Source: Methylobacterium sp. J-067
GTDB taxonomy: Bacteria; Pseudomonadota; Alphaproteobacteria; Rhizobiales; Beijerinckiaceae
Direction of reading: 5' to 3'
Assembly (NCBI RefSeq): GCF_022829465.1
Contig: NZ_JAKSXZ010000058.1
Location: 124,001 to 188,000, forward strand
DNA: 64,000 nucleotides
The stretch's first letter is position 1. Each line of letters starts with the position of its first letter. Shown here in pieces: positions 10,371-19,638 of this stretch. The position numbers and the translations under genes were made by a program. The notes beneath the pieces are model-generated. The model saw nothing but the letters and a program-made list of their open reading frames with translations. It ran no database searches and had not been told where the DNA came from.

Positions 10371-12170
10371 ATGACCGACGCCCCGTCCCCCGCCGCCAAG
10401 CGCGTCTACGAGACCCCGCCGACCTCGCGTCCGATCACGGAGGCCGAGGCCGCGCGGGAGGCGAAGCTCGCCGCCAACGAGCACATCAAGATCGCCAGCG
10501 GCTACCTGCGCGGCACCCTCGCGGACGGGCTCCTGGCGCACGCCACGGGGGCCATCTCCGAGGATGACGGGCAGCTCGTGAAGTTCCACGGGATGTACCT
10601 GCAGGACGACCGCGACCTGCGCCCCGAGCGGACCAAGAAGAAGCTCGAGAAGGCCTACGGCTTCATGATCCGCCTGCGCATCTCGGGCGGCGTGGTGACG
10701 CCCCAGCAATGGCTGGTGCTCGACGACATCGCCCGCACCTATGGCGGCGACGCGATGCGCGCGACGACGCGGCAGACCTTCCAGTTCCACGGCATCATCA
10801 AGTCGAACCTGAAGCGGACCATGGCCGCCATCGATGCGGCCCTGCTCGACACGATCGCCGCCTGCGGCGACGTGAACCGCAACGTCATGGCCTCGACCAA
10901 CCCGGCCCAGGCGAAGGCGCATGCCGCCGCCTACCAGCTCGCCAAGGACATCTCGAACTCCCTGCTGCCGCGCACCCGGGCGTGGCGGGAGATCTGGCTC
11001 GACGGCGAGCGCGTGGTCGGCGGCGAGGACGAGGTGCAGGAGGTCGAGCCGATCTACGGCAAGACCTACCTGCCCCGGAAGTTCAAGACCGTGATCGCCG
11101 TGCCGCCCTCGAACGAGGTCGACGTCTTCGCCCACGATCTCGGCTTCATCGCGATCCTCGACAAGAAGAACGCCGTCACCGGCTGGAACATCACGGTGGG
11201 CGGCGGCATGGGCATGACCCATGGCGAGCCGGACACCTTCCCCCGCACCGCCGACGTGATGGGCTTCTGCAAGGCGCAGGACGCCCTGCGCTACGCCGAG
11301 GCGGTGATGACCGTCCAGCGGGACTGGGGCAACCGCAAGAACCGCAAGAACGCCCGCCTGAAGTACACGATCGAGCGCTACGGCCTCGACGCCTTCCGGG
11401 CCGAGGTCGAGGCGCGGGCGGGCAAGCCGCTCGAGGCCGCCAAGCCGTTCACCTTCACAAGCAACGGCGACCGCTTCGGCTGGACCGAGGGCGACGACGG
11501 GCGCCACCACCTGACGCTCTACGTCCCCTCCGGCCGGATCAAGGACATCGAGAACGGGGCGCAGTTCCTCTCCGGCCTGCGCCGCATCGCCGAGGTGCAC
11601 AAGGGCGACTTCCGCCTGACGGCCAACCAGAACGTCATCATCGCCAACGTGCCGGAGGCCCAGCGCGCGGCCATCGAGGCGCTGGTCGACGAGTACGGGC
11701 TGACGAAGGGCGCGGGGGCGCTCCGGCGCAACTCCATCGCCTGCGTCGCCATGCCGACCTGCGGGCTGGCGCTGGCCGAGAGCGAGCGCTTCCTGCCGAG
11801 CCTGATGGACGACCTGGAGGCGAGCCTCGCCAAGCACGGGCTGCAGGACGAGGAGATCACCATCCGCTCGACCGGCTGCCCCAACGGCTGCGCCCGGCCC
11901 TTCATCGCCGAGATCGGCCTCGTGGGTCGCGGCCCCGAGCGCTACCACCTCTATCTCGGCGCGGCCTTCGACGGCTCGCGGCTGAGCAAGCTCTACCGCG
12001 AGGACGCCTCGCCGTCCGAGGTGGTCTCGACGCTGGATCCGCTCTTCGCCGAATACGCCACGGCCAAGCAGGCCGGGGAGCATTTCGGCGATTACCTGAT
12101 CCGCGCCGGCCACGTGGCGAAGACGACCAACGGGCCGGACTTCCACGAACGGATCGGCGCGCTGAAGTAG
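10371..12170 (+). CDS. cysI: Sulfite reductase hemoprotein subunit
   Basis: The 599-residue siroheme/[4Fe-4S] protein reduces sulfite to sulfide by six electrons. It has two nitrite/sulfite-reductase half-repeats, with 'RATTRQTFQFHGI' in the first. The cluster ligands are C458-x5-C464 and C503-x3-C507, the latter in the signature TGCPNGCARP. Together with CysJ it should form a cytoplasmic NADPH-dependent complex, although ferredoxin-type hemoproteins share the same core motifs. It completes the sulfate-to-sulfide route of this locus. No siroheme synthase gene is present in the window. Confidence 0.96.
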   Translation: MTDAPSPAAKRVYETPPTSRPITEAEAAREAKLAANEHIKIASGYLRGTLADGLLAHATGAISEDDGQLVKFHGMYLQDDRDLRPERTKKKLEKAYGFMIRLRISGGVVTPQQWLVLDDIARTYGGDAMRATTRQTFQFHGIIKSNLKRTMAAIDAALLDTIAACGDVNRNVMASTNPAQAKAHAAAYQLAKDISNSLLPRTRAWREIWLDGERVVGGEDEVQEVEPIYGKTYLPRKFKTVIAVPPSNEVDVFAHDLGFIAILDKKNAVTGWNITVGGGMGMTHGEPDTFPRTADVMGFCKAQDALRYAEAVMTVQRDWGNRKNRKNARLKYTIERYGLDAFRAEVEARAGKPLEAAKPFTFTSNGDRFGWTEGDDGRHHLTLYVPSGRIKDIENGAQFLSGLRRIAEVHKGDFRLTANQNVIIANVPEAQRAAIEALVDEYGLTKGAGALRRNSIACVAMPTCGLALAESERFLPSLMDDLEASLAKHGLQDEEITIRSTGCPNGCARPFIAEIGLVGRGPERYHLYLGAAFDGSRLSKLYREDASPSEVVSTLDPLFAEYATAKQAGEHFGDYLIRAGHVAKTTNGPDFHERIGALK

Positions 12171-12179
12171 GCGCGTCCG

Positions 12180-12401
12180 TTACTCGGCGGGGGCGGCCAC
12201 CCGAGCCTTGGCCGCCCTGCGCTGGCGCGATTCCGCCGCGAGGTCGGAGAAGCCTGCGTCGAACCTGTCGTACAGGCGGCTGACGAGGCCGAGGGCGAAG
12301 TCGAGGGTCGCGCCGAACAGGGTCACGACCCCGATGAACGCCGCCATGGCGAGACGCCATGCGCCGGCGATGACGCGACCGATCCAGTGAAACAGAGCCA
12401 T
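12180..12401 (-). CDS. Small membrane protein of unknown function
   Basis: The 73-residue product begins MALFHWIGRVIAGAWRLAMA. A long hydrophobic stretch (about residues 5-40) could form one long or two short membrane helices, followed by a charged Arg/Ala-rich cytoplasmic tail. It converges with cysI, with 9 bp between the stops. No family is recognised. Support comes from the sharp hydrophobic/basic partition and a proper ATG; expression is untested. Confidence 0.55.
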   Translation of the reverse strand: MALFHWIGRVIAGAWRLAMAAFIGVVTLFGATLDFALGLVSRLYDRFDAGFSDLAAESRQRRAAKARVAAPAE

Positions 12402-12569
12402 GACGTGCTTTCGTGCGAGGGGCGGTCGGACAGATCGTCCGTTGCGCCGCACACATAGGCTCGCACCTGCGGTCGGGGACGCGACCGATAGCGGCGGTGG
12501 CAGGGCGGAACTTTCAGGATCAACCGCCCCCGTTCCGCGTTCCGCCTTCGCAACGCAGCGGAGACGGGT

Positions 12570-13679
12570 ATGCAGGCGAAGCGGGTGGTCGGGCGCAAGG
12601 TGCGCTACGCGGTGGTGGGCGGCGGCTGGATCTCGCAGGCCGCCTTCATGCCGGGGGTGGCGCAGACCGGCAATTCCGAGATGACGGCCATCGTCACGGG
12701 CGATCCGCAGAAGGCGGACGCCCTGGCGAAAAGCTACGGCCTCACCGCCTTCACCTACGATCAGTACCCGGACGCCCTGGCCTCCGACCTGTTCGACGCG
12801 GTCTACCTCGCCCTGCCCAACGGGATGCACCGCGAGTACGCCGTGCCGGCGCTGGAGGCCGGGTGCCACGTGCTCCTTGAAAAGCCGATGGCGGTGAGCG
12901 TCGCGGAATGCGAGGCGATCAACGCGGCGGCGCAGGCCTCGGGCGCCAAGCTGATGCTCGCCTACCGCCTGCATTTCGAGCCGGGGACGCTGGATGCCAT
13001 CGCCCGCGTGCGGGCCGGCGCCATCGGCGAGCCAACCATGTTCACCGCGACCTTCGGCCAGACGGTCAGCGCCGGCAACCACCGGGCGAAGCAGGGCTTC
13101 TGGGCCGGGCCGGTGCCCGACATGGGCACCTACCCGATCAACGCCGCGCGCAACCTGTTCGGCGAGGAGCCGGTGGAGGTCTCGGCCCTCGGCAGCCGCC
13201 GGCCGGACAGCCCCTACGCCTTCGACGGCACCGTCGCCGTCACCCTGCGCTTTCCCAGCGGACGGCTCGCGCAGTTCACCGTCTCCTACGAGACCGAGGG
13301 CGTCGATGCCTACCGGATCACCGGCACGGAGGGTGACCTCCACATGCAGCCGGGCTTCCTGTTCGGCACCGGCCTCGAAGCCACCCTGACGCGGGGCGGG
13401 GAGACGGAACGCCTGACCTATCCGAGCGTCGACCAGTTCGGCGGGCAGACCCACTACTTCTCGGATTGCATCCTGAACGACCGGGCGCCCGAGCCGGACG
13501 GCGAGGAGGGCCTGTGCGACCTGCGGGTGCTCGAAGCCGTGGAGCGGGCGCTGGCCACCGGCCGGACGCAGAGCCTCGACCCGATGACCCGCAGCCGGCG
13601 GCCCGAGCCGTCGCAGGCGACGGACCTGCCGGCGGTCGAGCCGCCGGAAATGGTGAACGCCGCCCGCCCCGACGCCTGA
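12570..13679 (+). CDS. Gfo/Idh/MocA-family NAD(P)-dependent oxidoreductase
   Basis: The 369-residue product has the N-terminal Rossmann fold 'VRYAVVGGGWISQAAFMPG' (residues 11-30) and the family's catalytic-region motif EKPMAVS in 'CHVLLEKPMAVSVAECEAI'. A C-terminal beta-sheet domain starts with 'GEPTMFTATFGQTVS'. Such enzymes oxidise or reduce sugars and related polyols with a tightly bound NAD(P); glucose-fructose oxidoreductase is one relative. The substrate cannot be predicted. A GGAG 7 nt ahead supports the ATG at 12570. The last 40 residues are Pro/Arg-rich and probably disordered. The gene stands alone between short intergenic gaps. Confidence 0.9.
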   Translation: MQAKRVVGRKVRYAVVGGGWISQAAFMPGVAQTGNSEMTAIVTGDPQKADALAKSYGLTAFTYDQYPDALASDLFDAVYLALPNGMHREYAVPALEAGCHVLLEKPMAVSVAECEAINAAAQASGAKLMLAYRLHFEPGTLDAIARVRAGAIGEPTMFTATFGQTVSAGNHRAKQGFWAGPVPDMGTYPINAARNLFGEEPVEVSALGSRRPDSPYAFDGTVAVTLRFPSGRLAQFTVSYETEGVDAYRITGTEGDLHMQPGFLFGTGLEATLTRGGETERLTYPSVDQFGGQTHYFSDCILNDRAPEPDGEEGLCDLRVLEAVERALATGRTQSLDPMTRSRRPEPSQATDLPAVEPPEMVNAARPDA

Positions 13680-13813
13680 CTCCGACAAACATCCGCAACA
13701 ATGCGTCGCATGTGGAGAACCAATTAAAAGCGAGACAGTTGTTTTTGTGAGACAACGGAATCGTAACCTCCGCCGCGCCCGAGAGCGCTCCGGAGGGGCG
13801 AGGGGAGGGGATC

Positions 13814-14011
13814 ATGGCCAAGCACGATATCCTGGGTTTCTTCGAGCACCGCCGCGACGGCGCCTGGGTGTGCGTGAGGCCGTTCACCCTCACCACGCCG
13901 AACGCCAGCGTCGACATCCGCCAGGGCATGCGCTTCGATTACGGCAAGCGGATCGGCGGCGTGGACCTCGCCGAGTACCTGGAGCGGCTGGGCTCGCAGT
14001 TCGGCTCCTGA
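13814..14011 (+). CDS. Conserved-looking small hypothetical protein (65 aa)
   Basis: The ATG at 13814 follows a strong purine-rich ribosome binding site (GAGGGGAGGGG). The product has a normal globular composition: FFEHRRDGAWVCVRPFTL, a central 'ASVDIRQGMRFDYGKRIGG' and a C-terminal amphipathic segment 'DLAEYLERLG'. No family is recognised. The preceding 134 bp is relatively AT-rich and could hold its promoter. Confidence 0.7.
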   Translation: MAKHDILGFFEHRRDGAWVCVRPFTLTTPNASVDIRQGMRFDYGKRIGGVDLAEYLERLGSQFGS

Positions 14012-14085
14012 GGCAAACCGAGGGCGCGGCGCGGGGATGCGATGACCGGCTTTGACGGTCTCCCCGGCCCGCCCTACTAGGGGTC

Positions 14086-14769
14086 ATGCAACCCGACGAG
14101 CCCCTGCAGATCGTGGCGGAGGACAGCGCGCCGACCACGCGCTGCCGCATCATGGCGACCGCCAGCACGTTCTTCCACGAGATCGGCTACCAGAAGACCA
14201 CCGTCGCGGACATCGCGCGGGCCCTGAAGATGAGCCCGGCGAACGTCTATCGGTTCTTCGATTCGAAGAAGGCGATCAACGAGGCGGTGCTGGAGCGACT
14301 GATCGGCGAGGTCGAGGCCCTGCTCGCGGGCATCGCGAACCGGCCCGGCCTCTCGCCCACGACGCGGCTCGTTACCGCCATCGAAGCCCTGCACCGCTAC
14401 AGCATGGATCGCTACGAGCGCTATCCCCGCATCCACGAGATGGTGGAGGCGGCGATGGGCGAGAGCTGGGAGGTCTGCCGGCACCACCTGGCCGGCGTCA
14501 CCGGCGTCTTGGAGCGCATCATCCGCGAGGGGGTGCGGACCGGGGAGTTCGAGACCCCCGACCCTGCCATCGCGGCCGGGTGCATCCACGTCGCCATTGC
14601 GCGCTACACCCACCCCCTCCTCGTCTGCCAGCCGATCCTGCCGCCGGTGCCGCCGCTCGACGCGATGATCGGCTTCCTCCTGCGGGGGCTGGCGCCGGCC
14701 CGCGCCTATTCCGAGGCGGGTGTCGAGGGCGGGGCCGGCTCCGAGGCCGAGGGCTGCGCGCCCTCGTAG
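14086..14769 (+). CDS. TetR/AcrR-family transcriptional regulator
   Basis: The 227-residue product has a TetR N-terminal helix-turn-helix: 'IMATASTFFHEIGYQKTTVADIARALKMSPANVYRFFDSK' style segment at about residues 22-63. The ligand-binding C-terminal half is mostly helical, with 'HRYSMDRYERYPRIHEMVEAAM'. A TAGGGG stretch sits just before the ATG. Its last 21 codons overlap the 3' end of the opposite-strand DUF1330 gene. The operon it regulates is not evident; the neighbouring minus-strand genes pyrF and DUF1330 converge on it. Confidence 0.9.
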   Translation: MQPDEPLQIVAEDSAPTTRCRIMATASTFFHEIGYQKTTVADIARALKMSPANVYRFFDSKKAINEAVLERLIGEVEALLAGIANRPGLSPTTRLVTAIEALHRYSMDRYERYPRIHEMVEAAMGESWEVCRHHLAGVTGVLERIIREGVRTGEFETPDPAIAAGCIHVAIARYTHPLLVCQPILPPVPPLDAMIGFLLRGLAPARAYSEAGVEGGAGSEAEGCAPS

Positions 14770-15050
14770 CCCTCGATCACGAGGATCTCGGCCTCGACGC
14801 CGCCGCGCTGCTTGGCCTTGGCCTCCTGGTAGAGGTCCGAGTTCCAGCAGGCGAGGGCGTCCTCGTAGGTCGGGAACTCGATGACGACGTTGCGGCTGCG
14901 GGCCTGCCCCATCACCGCCTCGTAGCGACCGCCCCGGATCAGGAAGCGCCCGCCGAACTTGGCGAAGGCCGCGCCGTTGGCCGCCACGTACGCCTTGTAC
15001 GCCTCGGCATCGCGGACATCGACCCGCGCGATCCAATAGCCCTTGGTCAT
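14706..15050 (-). CDS. DUF1330 domain protein
   Basis: The 114-residue product begins MTKGYWIARVDVRDAEAYKAYV, the classic DUF1330 opening. A ferredoxin-like alpha+beta fold follows, with 'FGGRFLIRGGRYEAVMG', 'RNVVIEFPTYEDALACWNSD' and 'EILVIEGY'. The family belongs to the dimeric alpha-beta barrel clan and its function is largely unknown. The gene begins 11 bp after the pyrF stop, probably in one operon. Its Ser/Ala/Pro-rich C-terminal tail lies in the 64-bp antisense overlap with the TetR gene. Confidence 0.9.
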   Translation of the reverse strand: MTKGYWIARVDVRDAEAYKAYVAANGAAFAKFGGRFLIRGGRYEAVMGQARSRNVVIEFPTYEDALACWNSDLYQEAKAKQRGGVEAEILVIEGYEGAQPSASEPAPPSTPASE

Positions 15051-15061
15051 CCCTGATCCTC

Positions 15062-15766
15062 TCATGCCATCTCGGCGACGATGGCCTGAGCCACCGCCCT
15101 GGGGTCGGCGGCGCCGGTGATCGGCCGCCCGACGACCACATGGTCGATTCCCGCCCGGCGCGCGTCGCCCGGCGTCATCACCCGCTTCTGGTCGCCCGCC
15201 GCGGCGCCCGCCGGGCGGATGCCGGGGGTGACGATCAGGCGGTCCGGCCCGACGATGGCGCGCACGCCGGCCGCCTCCGCCGCCGAGCAGACGAGCCCGT
15301 CGATGCCGATCGCGGCGGCCTGGGCGGCGCGCTGGGCGACGAGTTCCGCCACGGGCAGGGCGTAGCCCGCCTCCGCCGCGTCCGCATCGTCGTAGGAGGT
15401 GAGCACCGTGACGGCGAGGATCTTCAGGCTCTCACCCCGGCCCTTCACCGCCGCCCGCATGGTCTGCGGGTAGGCGTGGACCGTCAGGAAGGTCGCGCCG
15501 AGGCCGGAGACCGCGCGCACCCCCTCCTCGATGGTGTTGCCGATGTCGTGCAGCTTGAGGTCGAGGAAGACCTTGTTGCCCCGCGCGACGAGGCGCTCGG
15601 CCAGCGCCAGCCCGCCGGCATAGGCCAGCCGGTAGCCGATCTTGTAGAAGGTCGCCGCGTCGCCCAGGCGGTCGATCAGCGCCTCGGCGTCGGGCACGCC
15701 CGGCACGTCCAGGGCGACGATGAGGCGGTCTCGCGGGTCGGTCACGGTCTTCGGGGTCACGGTCAT
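15062..15766 (-). CDS. pyrF: Orotidine 5'-phosphate decarboxylase
   Basis: The 234-residue product catalyses the last step of UMP synthesis. It carries the opening '[12 protein letters not shown]' and the catalytic signature '[15 protein letters not shown]', which contains the Asp-Lys-x-x-Asp residues. Phosphate-binding motifs follow near 'IVTPGIRP' and 'HVVVGRPIT'. The start is the ATG at 15766 ([13 protein letters not shown]); an in-frame GTG five codons upstream at 15781 is an alternative. DUF1330 follows closely downstream. Confidence 0.96.
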   Translation of the reverse strand: MTVTPKTVTDPRDRLIVALDVPGVPDAEALIDRLGDAATFYKIGYRLAYAGGLALAERLVARGNKVFLDLKLHDIGNTIEEGVRAVSGLGATFLTVHAYPQTMRAAVKGRGESLKILAVTVLTSYDDADAAEAGYALPVAELVAQRAAQAAAIGIDGLVCSAAEAAGVRAIVGPDRLIVTPGIRPAGAAAGDQKRVMTPGDARRAGIDHVVVGRPITGAADPRAVAQAIVAEMA

Positions 15767-15797
15767 GCGGGCACCGATCACGGGGGCGGGCGGGCTG

Positions 15798-16586
15798 TCA
15801 ATGCGCGCCGCCGGGCCAGGGGAAACGGATGTTCCCGTTCCGCAGCCCCGCCAGCACCACCTCGACCCCGCCGGACTTCACCATCCATTCGAGCCGGTGG
15901 TCGCGGTATTCCCGGCGGCGCCCGCCGGTCGTGTAGAGGTCGGAGGCGGCGGCCATCTTCGCGGCGGCCGCGTCGAACTCCGCGAAGGTTTTCGCGACCG
16001 AGGGGCGGTCCCGCACCCGCGCGTGCCACAGGGCGAGCGGGCTGCCGGCCTCCGGGCCGAGGCCGTAATGGACCGAGCGGTTGACCATCGGCGCCACGGC
16101 CGTGTCCGCCCAGCCGAAGTCCCGTCCGCCGAACCATTCGGCCGTCCCGAGGCGCCCGGTGAGCCAGTCCTGGAGCACCCGGGTCTGCGCGGCGGCCTGG
16201 GCGCGCAGATGCGCGGCGAGCTCGCCGTCCGCCCGGCGGAACCACAGGATCTCGCCGAACCCCCAGTTCACGGCCTCGTACTGCGTGTCGCAGACCTCCT
16301 CGGTGATCCGGGCGAAGGCACGCCCGGCCGGCTCGCGGGGCAGGAGGGGCGGATCGGGAAAGCGGTCCTCGACGTATTCGAGGATGACGGTCGATTCGAA
16401 GAGCGTCACGTCGCCGTCGATCAGCACCGGCACCTCGGTGCGTGGGTTGGCTGCGGCGAAGGGGCCGTCCTGGCTCCCGGTGCCGAAGCTTTCCGGCAGT
16501 TCGGCGGTGAAGGCCACGCCCTTCTCGCGCAGCGCGATCTTGACCTTCTGCGCATAGGACGAGAGCGGGTGCTCGTAGAGCAGCAT
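15798..16586 (-). CDS. Glutathione S-transferase family protein
   Basis: The 262-residue product has an N-terminal thioredoxin-fold GST domain: [19 protein letters not shown], where Ser9/Ser10 fit the activating position; then '[27 protein letters not shown]' with the glutathione-binding Pro and Glu-Ser pair. A helical C-terminal domain follows. GGAG 6-7 nt before the ATG supports the start. It likely conjugates or reduces an electrophile with glutathione; the substrate is unknown. The C-terminus extends about 30 residues beyond many bacterial GSTs. Confidence 0.9.
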   Translation of the reverse strand: MLLYEHPLSSYAQKVKIALREKGVAFTAELPESFGTGSQDGPFAAANPRTEVPVLIDGDVTLFESTVILEYVEDRFPDPPLLPREPAGRAFARITEEVCDTQYEAVNWGFGEILWFRRADGELAAHLRAQAAAQTRVLQDWLTGRLGTAEWFGGRDFGWADTAVAPMVNRSVHYGLGPEAGSPLALWHARVRDRPSVAKTFAEFDAAAAKMAAASDLYTTGGRRREYRDHRLEWMVKSGGVEVVLAGLRNGNIRFPWPGGAH

Positions 16587-16627
16587 GGGCGTCTCCGGGT
16601 TCGCGCGGGATAGATGACGCGCCGTGC

Positions 16628-17245
16628 TCACACGGCCAGCACCCGCGCCACCTCGTCCCGCAGGACCGGCAGCAATTCGGCCTCGAACCACGGCTCGCGC
16701 TTGAGCCAGCCGTTGTTGCGCCAGGACGGGTGGGGCAGGGGCAGGACGCGGGGGCGGCGGGGCTCGTCGAGGATCGCGCGCCAGCGGCGGACGGTGCCGG
16801 TGAGGCCGCCCTCCAGCTTCCCGAGATGCCACGCCTGCGCGTAGGAGCCGATCACGAGGATCAGGTCGAGGTTCGGCAGGCCGGTGAACAGCTCCTCCCG
16901 CCAGCGCTCGGCGCATTCCCGGCGGGGCGGCTTGTCGCCACCCTTGGCGTCGAGGCCGGGAAAGCACGAGCCCATCGGCACGATGGCGATTTTTTCCGGG
17001 TTGTAGAACTGCGCCTCGTCCAAACCGAGCCAGGAGCGCAGCCGCACGCCCGACGGGTCCATGAACGGCATGCCGGTGCGGTGAGCCCGCGTGCCCGGCG
17101 CCTGACTCGCCACGCCGAGGCGCGCGCCGGTCGAGCCCTGGATGATCGGCCGAGGTTCCTGCGGCAGGGGCGGCCCATAGAGGGGGCTGTCTCGACAGAG
17201 GCGGCAGGCGCGCAACCGCGCGGCGGTGTCTTCGAAGGGCGGCAT
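16628..17245 (-). CDS. Uracil-DNA glycosylase family protein (Fe-S type)
   Basis: The product is 205 residues from ATG 17245. An N-terminal CRLC pair and a later 'GSCFPG...RRECAERW' pair look like four ligands for a [4Fe-4S] cluster, as in family 4/5 uracil-DNA glycosylases. Motif A is 'VASQAPGTRAHRTGMPF' and the C-terminal active-site motif is 'PLPHPSWRNN'. These enzymes remove uracil or other deaminated bases from DNA. An alternative ATG at 17278 would lie inside the upstream gene's terminator tail, which is why I prefer 17245. True UDG activity versus a related activity is not settled. Confidence 0.86.
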   Translation of the reverse strand: MPPFEDTAARLRACRLCRDSPLYGPPLPQEPRPIIQGSTGARLGVASQAPGTRAHRTGMPFMDPSGVRLRSWLGLDEAQFYNPEKIAIVPMGSCFPGLDAKGGDKPPRRECAERWREELFTGLPNLDLILVIGSYAQAWHLGKLEGGLTGTVRRWRAILDEPRRPRVLPLPHPSWRNNGWLKREPWFEAELLPVLRDEVARVLAV

Positions 17246-17282
17246 CCGGCGGATATAGGGCCCCCGGCGACCGCTCATAAAG

Positions 17283-17310
17283 AAACGGCGCGGGTCGCGC
17301 CGCGCCGTTT
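17283..17310 (-). terminator. Intrinsic terminator of the molybdoenzyme operon
   Basis: AAACGGCGCG (17283-17292) and CGCGCCGTTT (17301-17310) form a perfect 10-bp stem with an 8-nt loop. Read on the minus strand it is followed by TTTCTTT, the U-rich tail of an intrinsic terminator, 74 bp past the stop of the molybdopterin-binding subunit. Confidence 0.8.
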
Positions 17311-17383
17311 GAGTGGAGTCTCGTGCCTTGGGGGAAGGCCTCTCCGGTCTACGCTCCCCCACGCGGAAATATTGTGCGTTTCC

Positions 17384-19579
17384 TCACGCGCCCTTCGTGC
17401 CGGACAAGTCGAGCGGCAGCGAGCGCAGCCGCTGCCCTGTCGCCGCGAAGACGGCGTTGGCGATGGCCGGCGCGAGGACCGGAACGCCAGGCTCGCCGAT
17501 GCCGGTCGGCGCCACGGCGCTCGAGACGATGTGAACCTCGACCTTGGGCATCTCGCTGATCCGGGTCGGCTCGTAGGCGTCGAAATTCGCCTCCTGCACC
17601 TGTCCGTCCTTCAGGGTGATGCGGTTGCGCAGCACCGAGGACAGGGCGAAGCCCACGGCGCCCTCGACCTGCGCGCGGATCACGTCCGGGTTGACGGCGA
17701 CGCCGACATCGACGGCGGCGACGATGCGCTCGACCTTCACGTGGCCCTCGGCGGCGCTCACCTGCGCCACCATGGCGACGTAGGAGCCGAAGGATTCGTG
17801 CACGGCGACGCCGAGCCCGCTGCCCTTCGGCTGCGCGGCGCCCCAGCCGGCCTTGTCGGCGGCGAGCCGCAGGACGCCGGCGAGGCGCGGCGCGCCAGCG
17901 AGCAGCCCCAGCCGGTAGGCGACGGGATCGGCGCCCGCCGCATGGGCGAGGTCGTCGATCATCACCTCCATCACATGGGCGGTGTGGCTGTGGCCGACCG
18001 AGCGCCACCACAGGACCGGCACGCCCTCGCGGCCGTTATGGACGCCGAAGCGGTAGGCGGCGAGCGCGTAGGGCGTGTCCGAGGCGCCCTCGACGGTGGT
18101 GGCGTCGATGCCGTCCTTGACGATCATCGCCTCGAAGGGCGAGCCGATCATGATCGACTTGCCGACCATCACATGGTCCCACCCGACGATGGCGCCCTTG
18201 GCGTCGAGGCCGGCGCGGACCTTGTGGAACACGCTCGGGCGGTAATAGCCGCCGGTCATGTCGTCCTCGCGGGTCCAGACGAGGTGGACCGGCGCCGTCT
18301 CGCCGCTCGCCTTGAACACGGCGGCGGTCTCGGCGGCGTAATCCGCCGTGGGGGTCGCCCGGCGCCCGAACGAGCCGCCGGCCCAGGTCGTGTGCAGGCG
18401 GACCTTGTCCGGCGTCACGCCGAGCAGGGCGGCCATGGTCGCCTGTTCCACGGTCTGGAACTGGAAGCCGGCATAGACGTCGTAGCCGCCGTCACCCGCC
18501 TTCTCGATCGTGGCGTTCAGGGGCTCCATCGCCGCGTGGGCGAGATAGGGGAAGGTGAACTCGGCCTCGATCACCTTGGCCGCGCCCTTCAGCGCCGCCT
18601 CCGGCTCGCCGCGCTTCGAGGCGGTGAGACCGGGCTTGCCGGCCTTCTCCCGGTACTCGGCGAGAATCGCCTCCGAGGAGCGCGTCTCGGCGGCGGACTC
18701 GTCCCACGTCACCTTCAGCGCCTTGCGGCCCTGCATCGCGGACCACGTGTCCTTCGCGATCACCGCGACGCCGGAGGGGACCTGCACCACGTCGATCACG
18801 CCCGGCACCTTGCGGGCGTCGGCGGCGTCGAAGCTCTCCACGGTGCCGCCGAAGCAGGGCGCGCGGGCGATCACCGCCGTCACCTGGCCCGGCCGGCGGA
18901 TGTCGAGGGCGTAGACGGCCGAGCCGTCGGTCTTGGCCTTGGAATCAAGGCGCGCCAGCGGCTTCCCGATGAGTGTCCACTCGCTCGGATCCTTGAGCCG
19001 GGGCTCGGCCGGGACGGGGAGGGTGGCGGCGGAGGCCGCCAGCTCGCCGAACCGCGCCTGCCGGTTCGAGGCGGCGTGGCGCACGATGCCGTCCGCCACG
19101 GTGATCTCGGCCACCGGCACCCGCCACTGGAAGGAGGCGGCGGCCACCAGCATCTCGCGGGCGGCGGCGCCGGCCTTGCGCAATTGCACCCAGGAATTGG
19201 CCACCGCCGTCGAGCCGCCGGTGCCCTGGATCGGGCCCATCAGCAGGTTGGCGTAGCGCGAGGCGTCGGCCGGGGCGAATTCGGTGCGCACCCGCGACCA
19301 GTCGGCGCCGAGCTCGTCCGCCAGGATGGTGGCGAGCCCGGTCGTGTTCCCCTGGCCCATGTCGAGGTGCTTGATCACCACGGTCACGGTGTCGTCGGCG
19401 CCGATGCGCACGAAGGCGTTCGGGTCGGCCTTGATGCCGGCGGGGTCGAGCCCGGCGGCGCGGGCCGGGCCGGCATCGAGCCGGAAGGCCACGACGATGG
19501 CCCCCGCCCCGACGAGGAAGCCCCGCCGGTTCGGACGGGGGGAGGGCGGTGTCTGAATCGGCCGACGGACGTTCAGCAT
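17384..19579 (-). CDS. Xanthine dehydrogenase-family molybdopterin-binding subunit (isoquinoline 1-oxidoreductase beta-like)
   Basis: The 731-residue large subunit binds the molybdenum cofactor. An RRGFLVGAG twin-arginine motif near residue 18 followed by a hydrophobic stretch indicates Tat export to the periplasm. Conserved elements include 'QGTGGSTAVANSW', 'TWAGGSFGRRATPTADY', 'WWRSVGHSHTAHVMEV' and the terminal 'GIGEPGVPVLAPAIANAV', whose Glu is the likely catalytic base. It follows the 2Fe-2S subunit gene and the two form a pair like IorAB, hydroxylating an N-heteroaromatic or oxidising an aldehyde. Usual partners such as a c-type cytochrome or XdhC-like maturation factor are not adjacent. 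Confidence 0.9.
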   Translation of the reverse strand: MLNVRRPIQTPPSPRPNRRGFLVGAGAIVVAFRLDAGPARAAGLDPAGIKADPNAFVRIGADDTVTVVIKHLDMGQGNTTGLATILADELGADWSRVRTEFAPADASRYANLLMGPIQGTGGSTAVANSWVQLRKAGAAAREMLVAAASFQWRVPVAEITVADGIVRHAASNRQARFGELAASAATLPVPAEPRLKDPSEWTLIGKPLARLDSKAKTDGSAVYALDIRRPGQVTAVIARAPCFGGTVESFDAADARKVPGVIDVVQVPSGVAVIAKDTWSAMQGRKALKVTWDESAAETRSSEAILAEYREKAGKPGLTASKRGEPEAALKGAAKVIEAEFTFPYLAHAAMEPLNATIEKAGDGGYDVYAGFQFQTVEQATMAALLGVTPDKVRLHTTWAGGSFGRRATPTADYAAETAAVFKASGETAPVHLVWTREDDMTGGYYRPSVFHKVRAGLDAKGAIVGWDHVMVGKSIMIGSPFEAMIVKDGIDATTVEGASDTPYALAAYRFGVHNGREGVPVLWWRSVGHSHTAHVMEVMIDDLAHAAGADPVAYRLGLLAGAPRLAGVLRLAADKAGWGAAQPKGSGLGVAVHESFGSYVAMVAQVSAAEGHVKVERIVAAVDVGVAVNPDVIRAQVEGAVGFALSSVLRNRITLKDGQVQEANFDAYEPTRISEMPKVEVHIVSSAVAPTGIGEPGVPVLAPAIANAVFAATGQRLRSLPLDLSGTKGA

Positions 19580-19638
19580 GGCGGCGATGCTCCGGTCAGG
19601 ACCGTGAAAGGAGGCGGCTTCGCAGGGCGGCGGAGCGG

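Noticed and set aside
8529..12146. A stop-free antisense frame over 1,200 codons opposite cysJ-cysI
   Set aside because: High-GC shadow of the real genes: low-complexity Gly/Arg/Leu composition, no domain, no ribosome binding site.
16628..17278. Longer start of the uracil-DNA glycosylase at 17278
   Set aside because: That start falls in the tail of the upstream gene's terminator and has no ribosome binding site.
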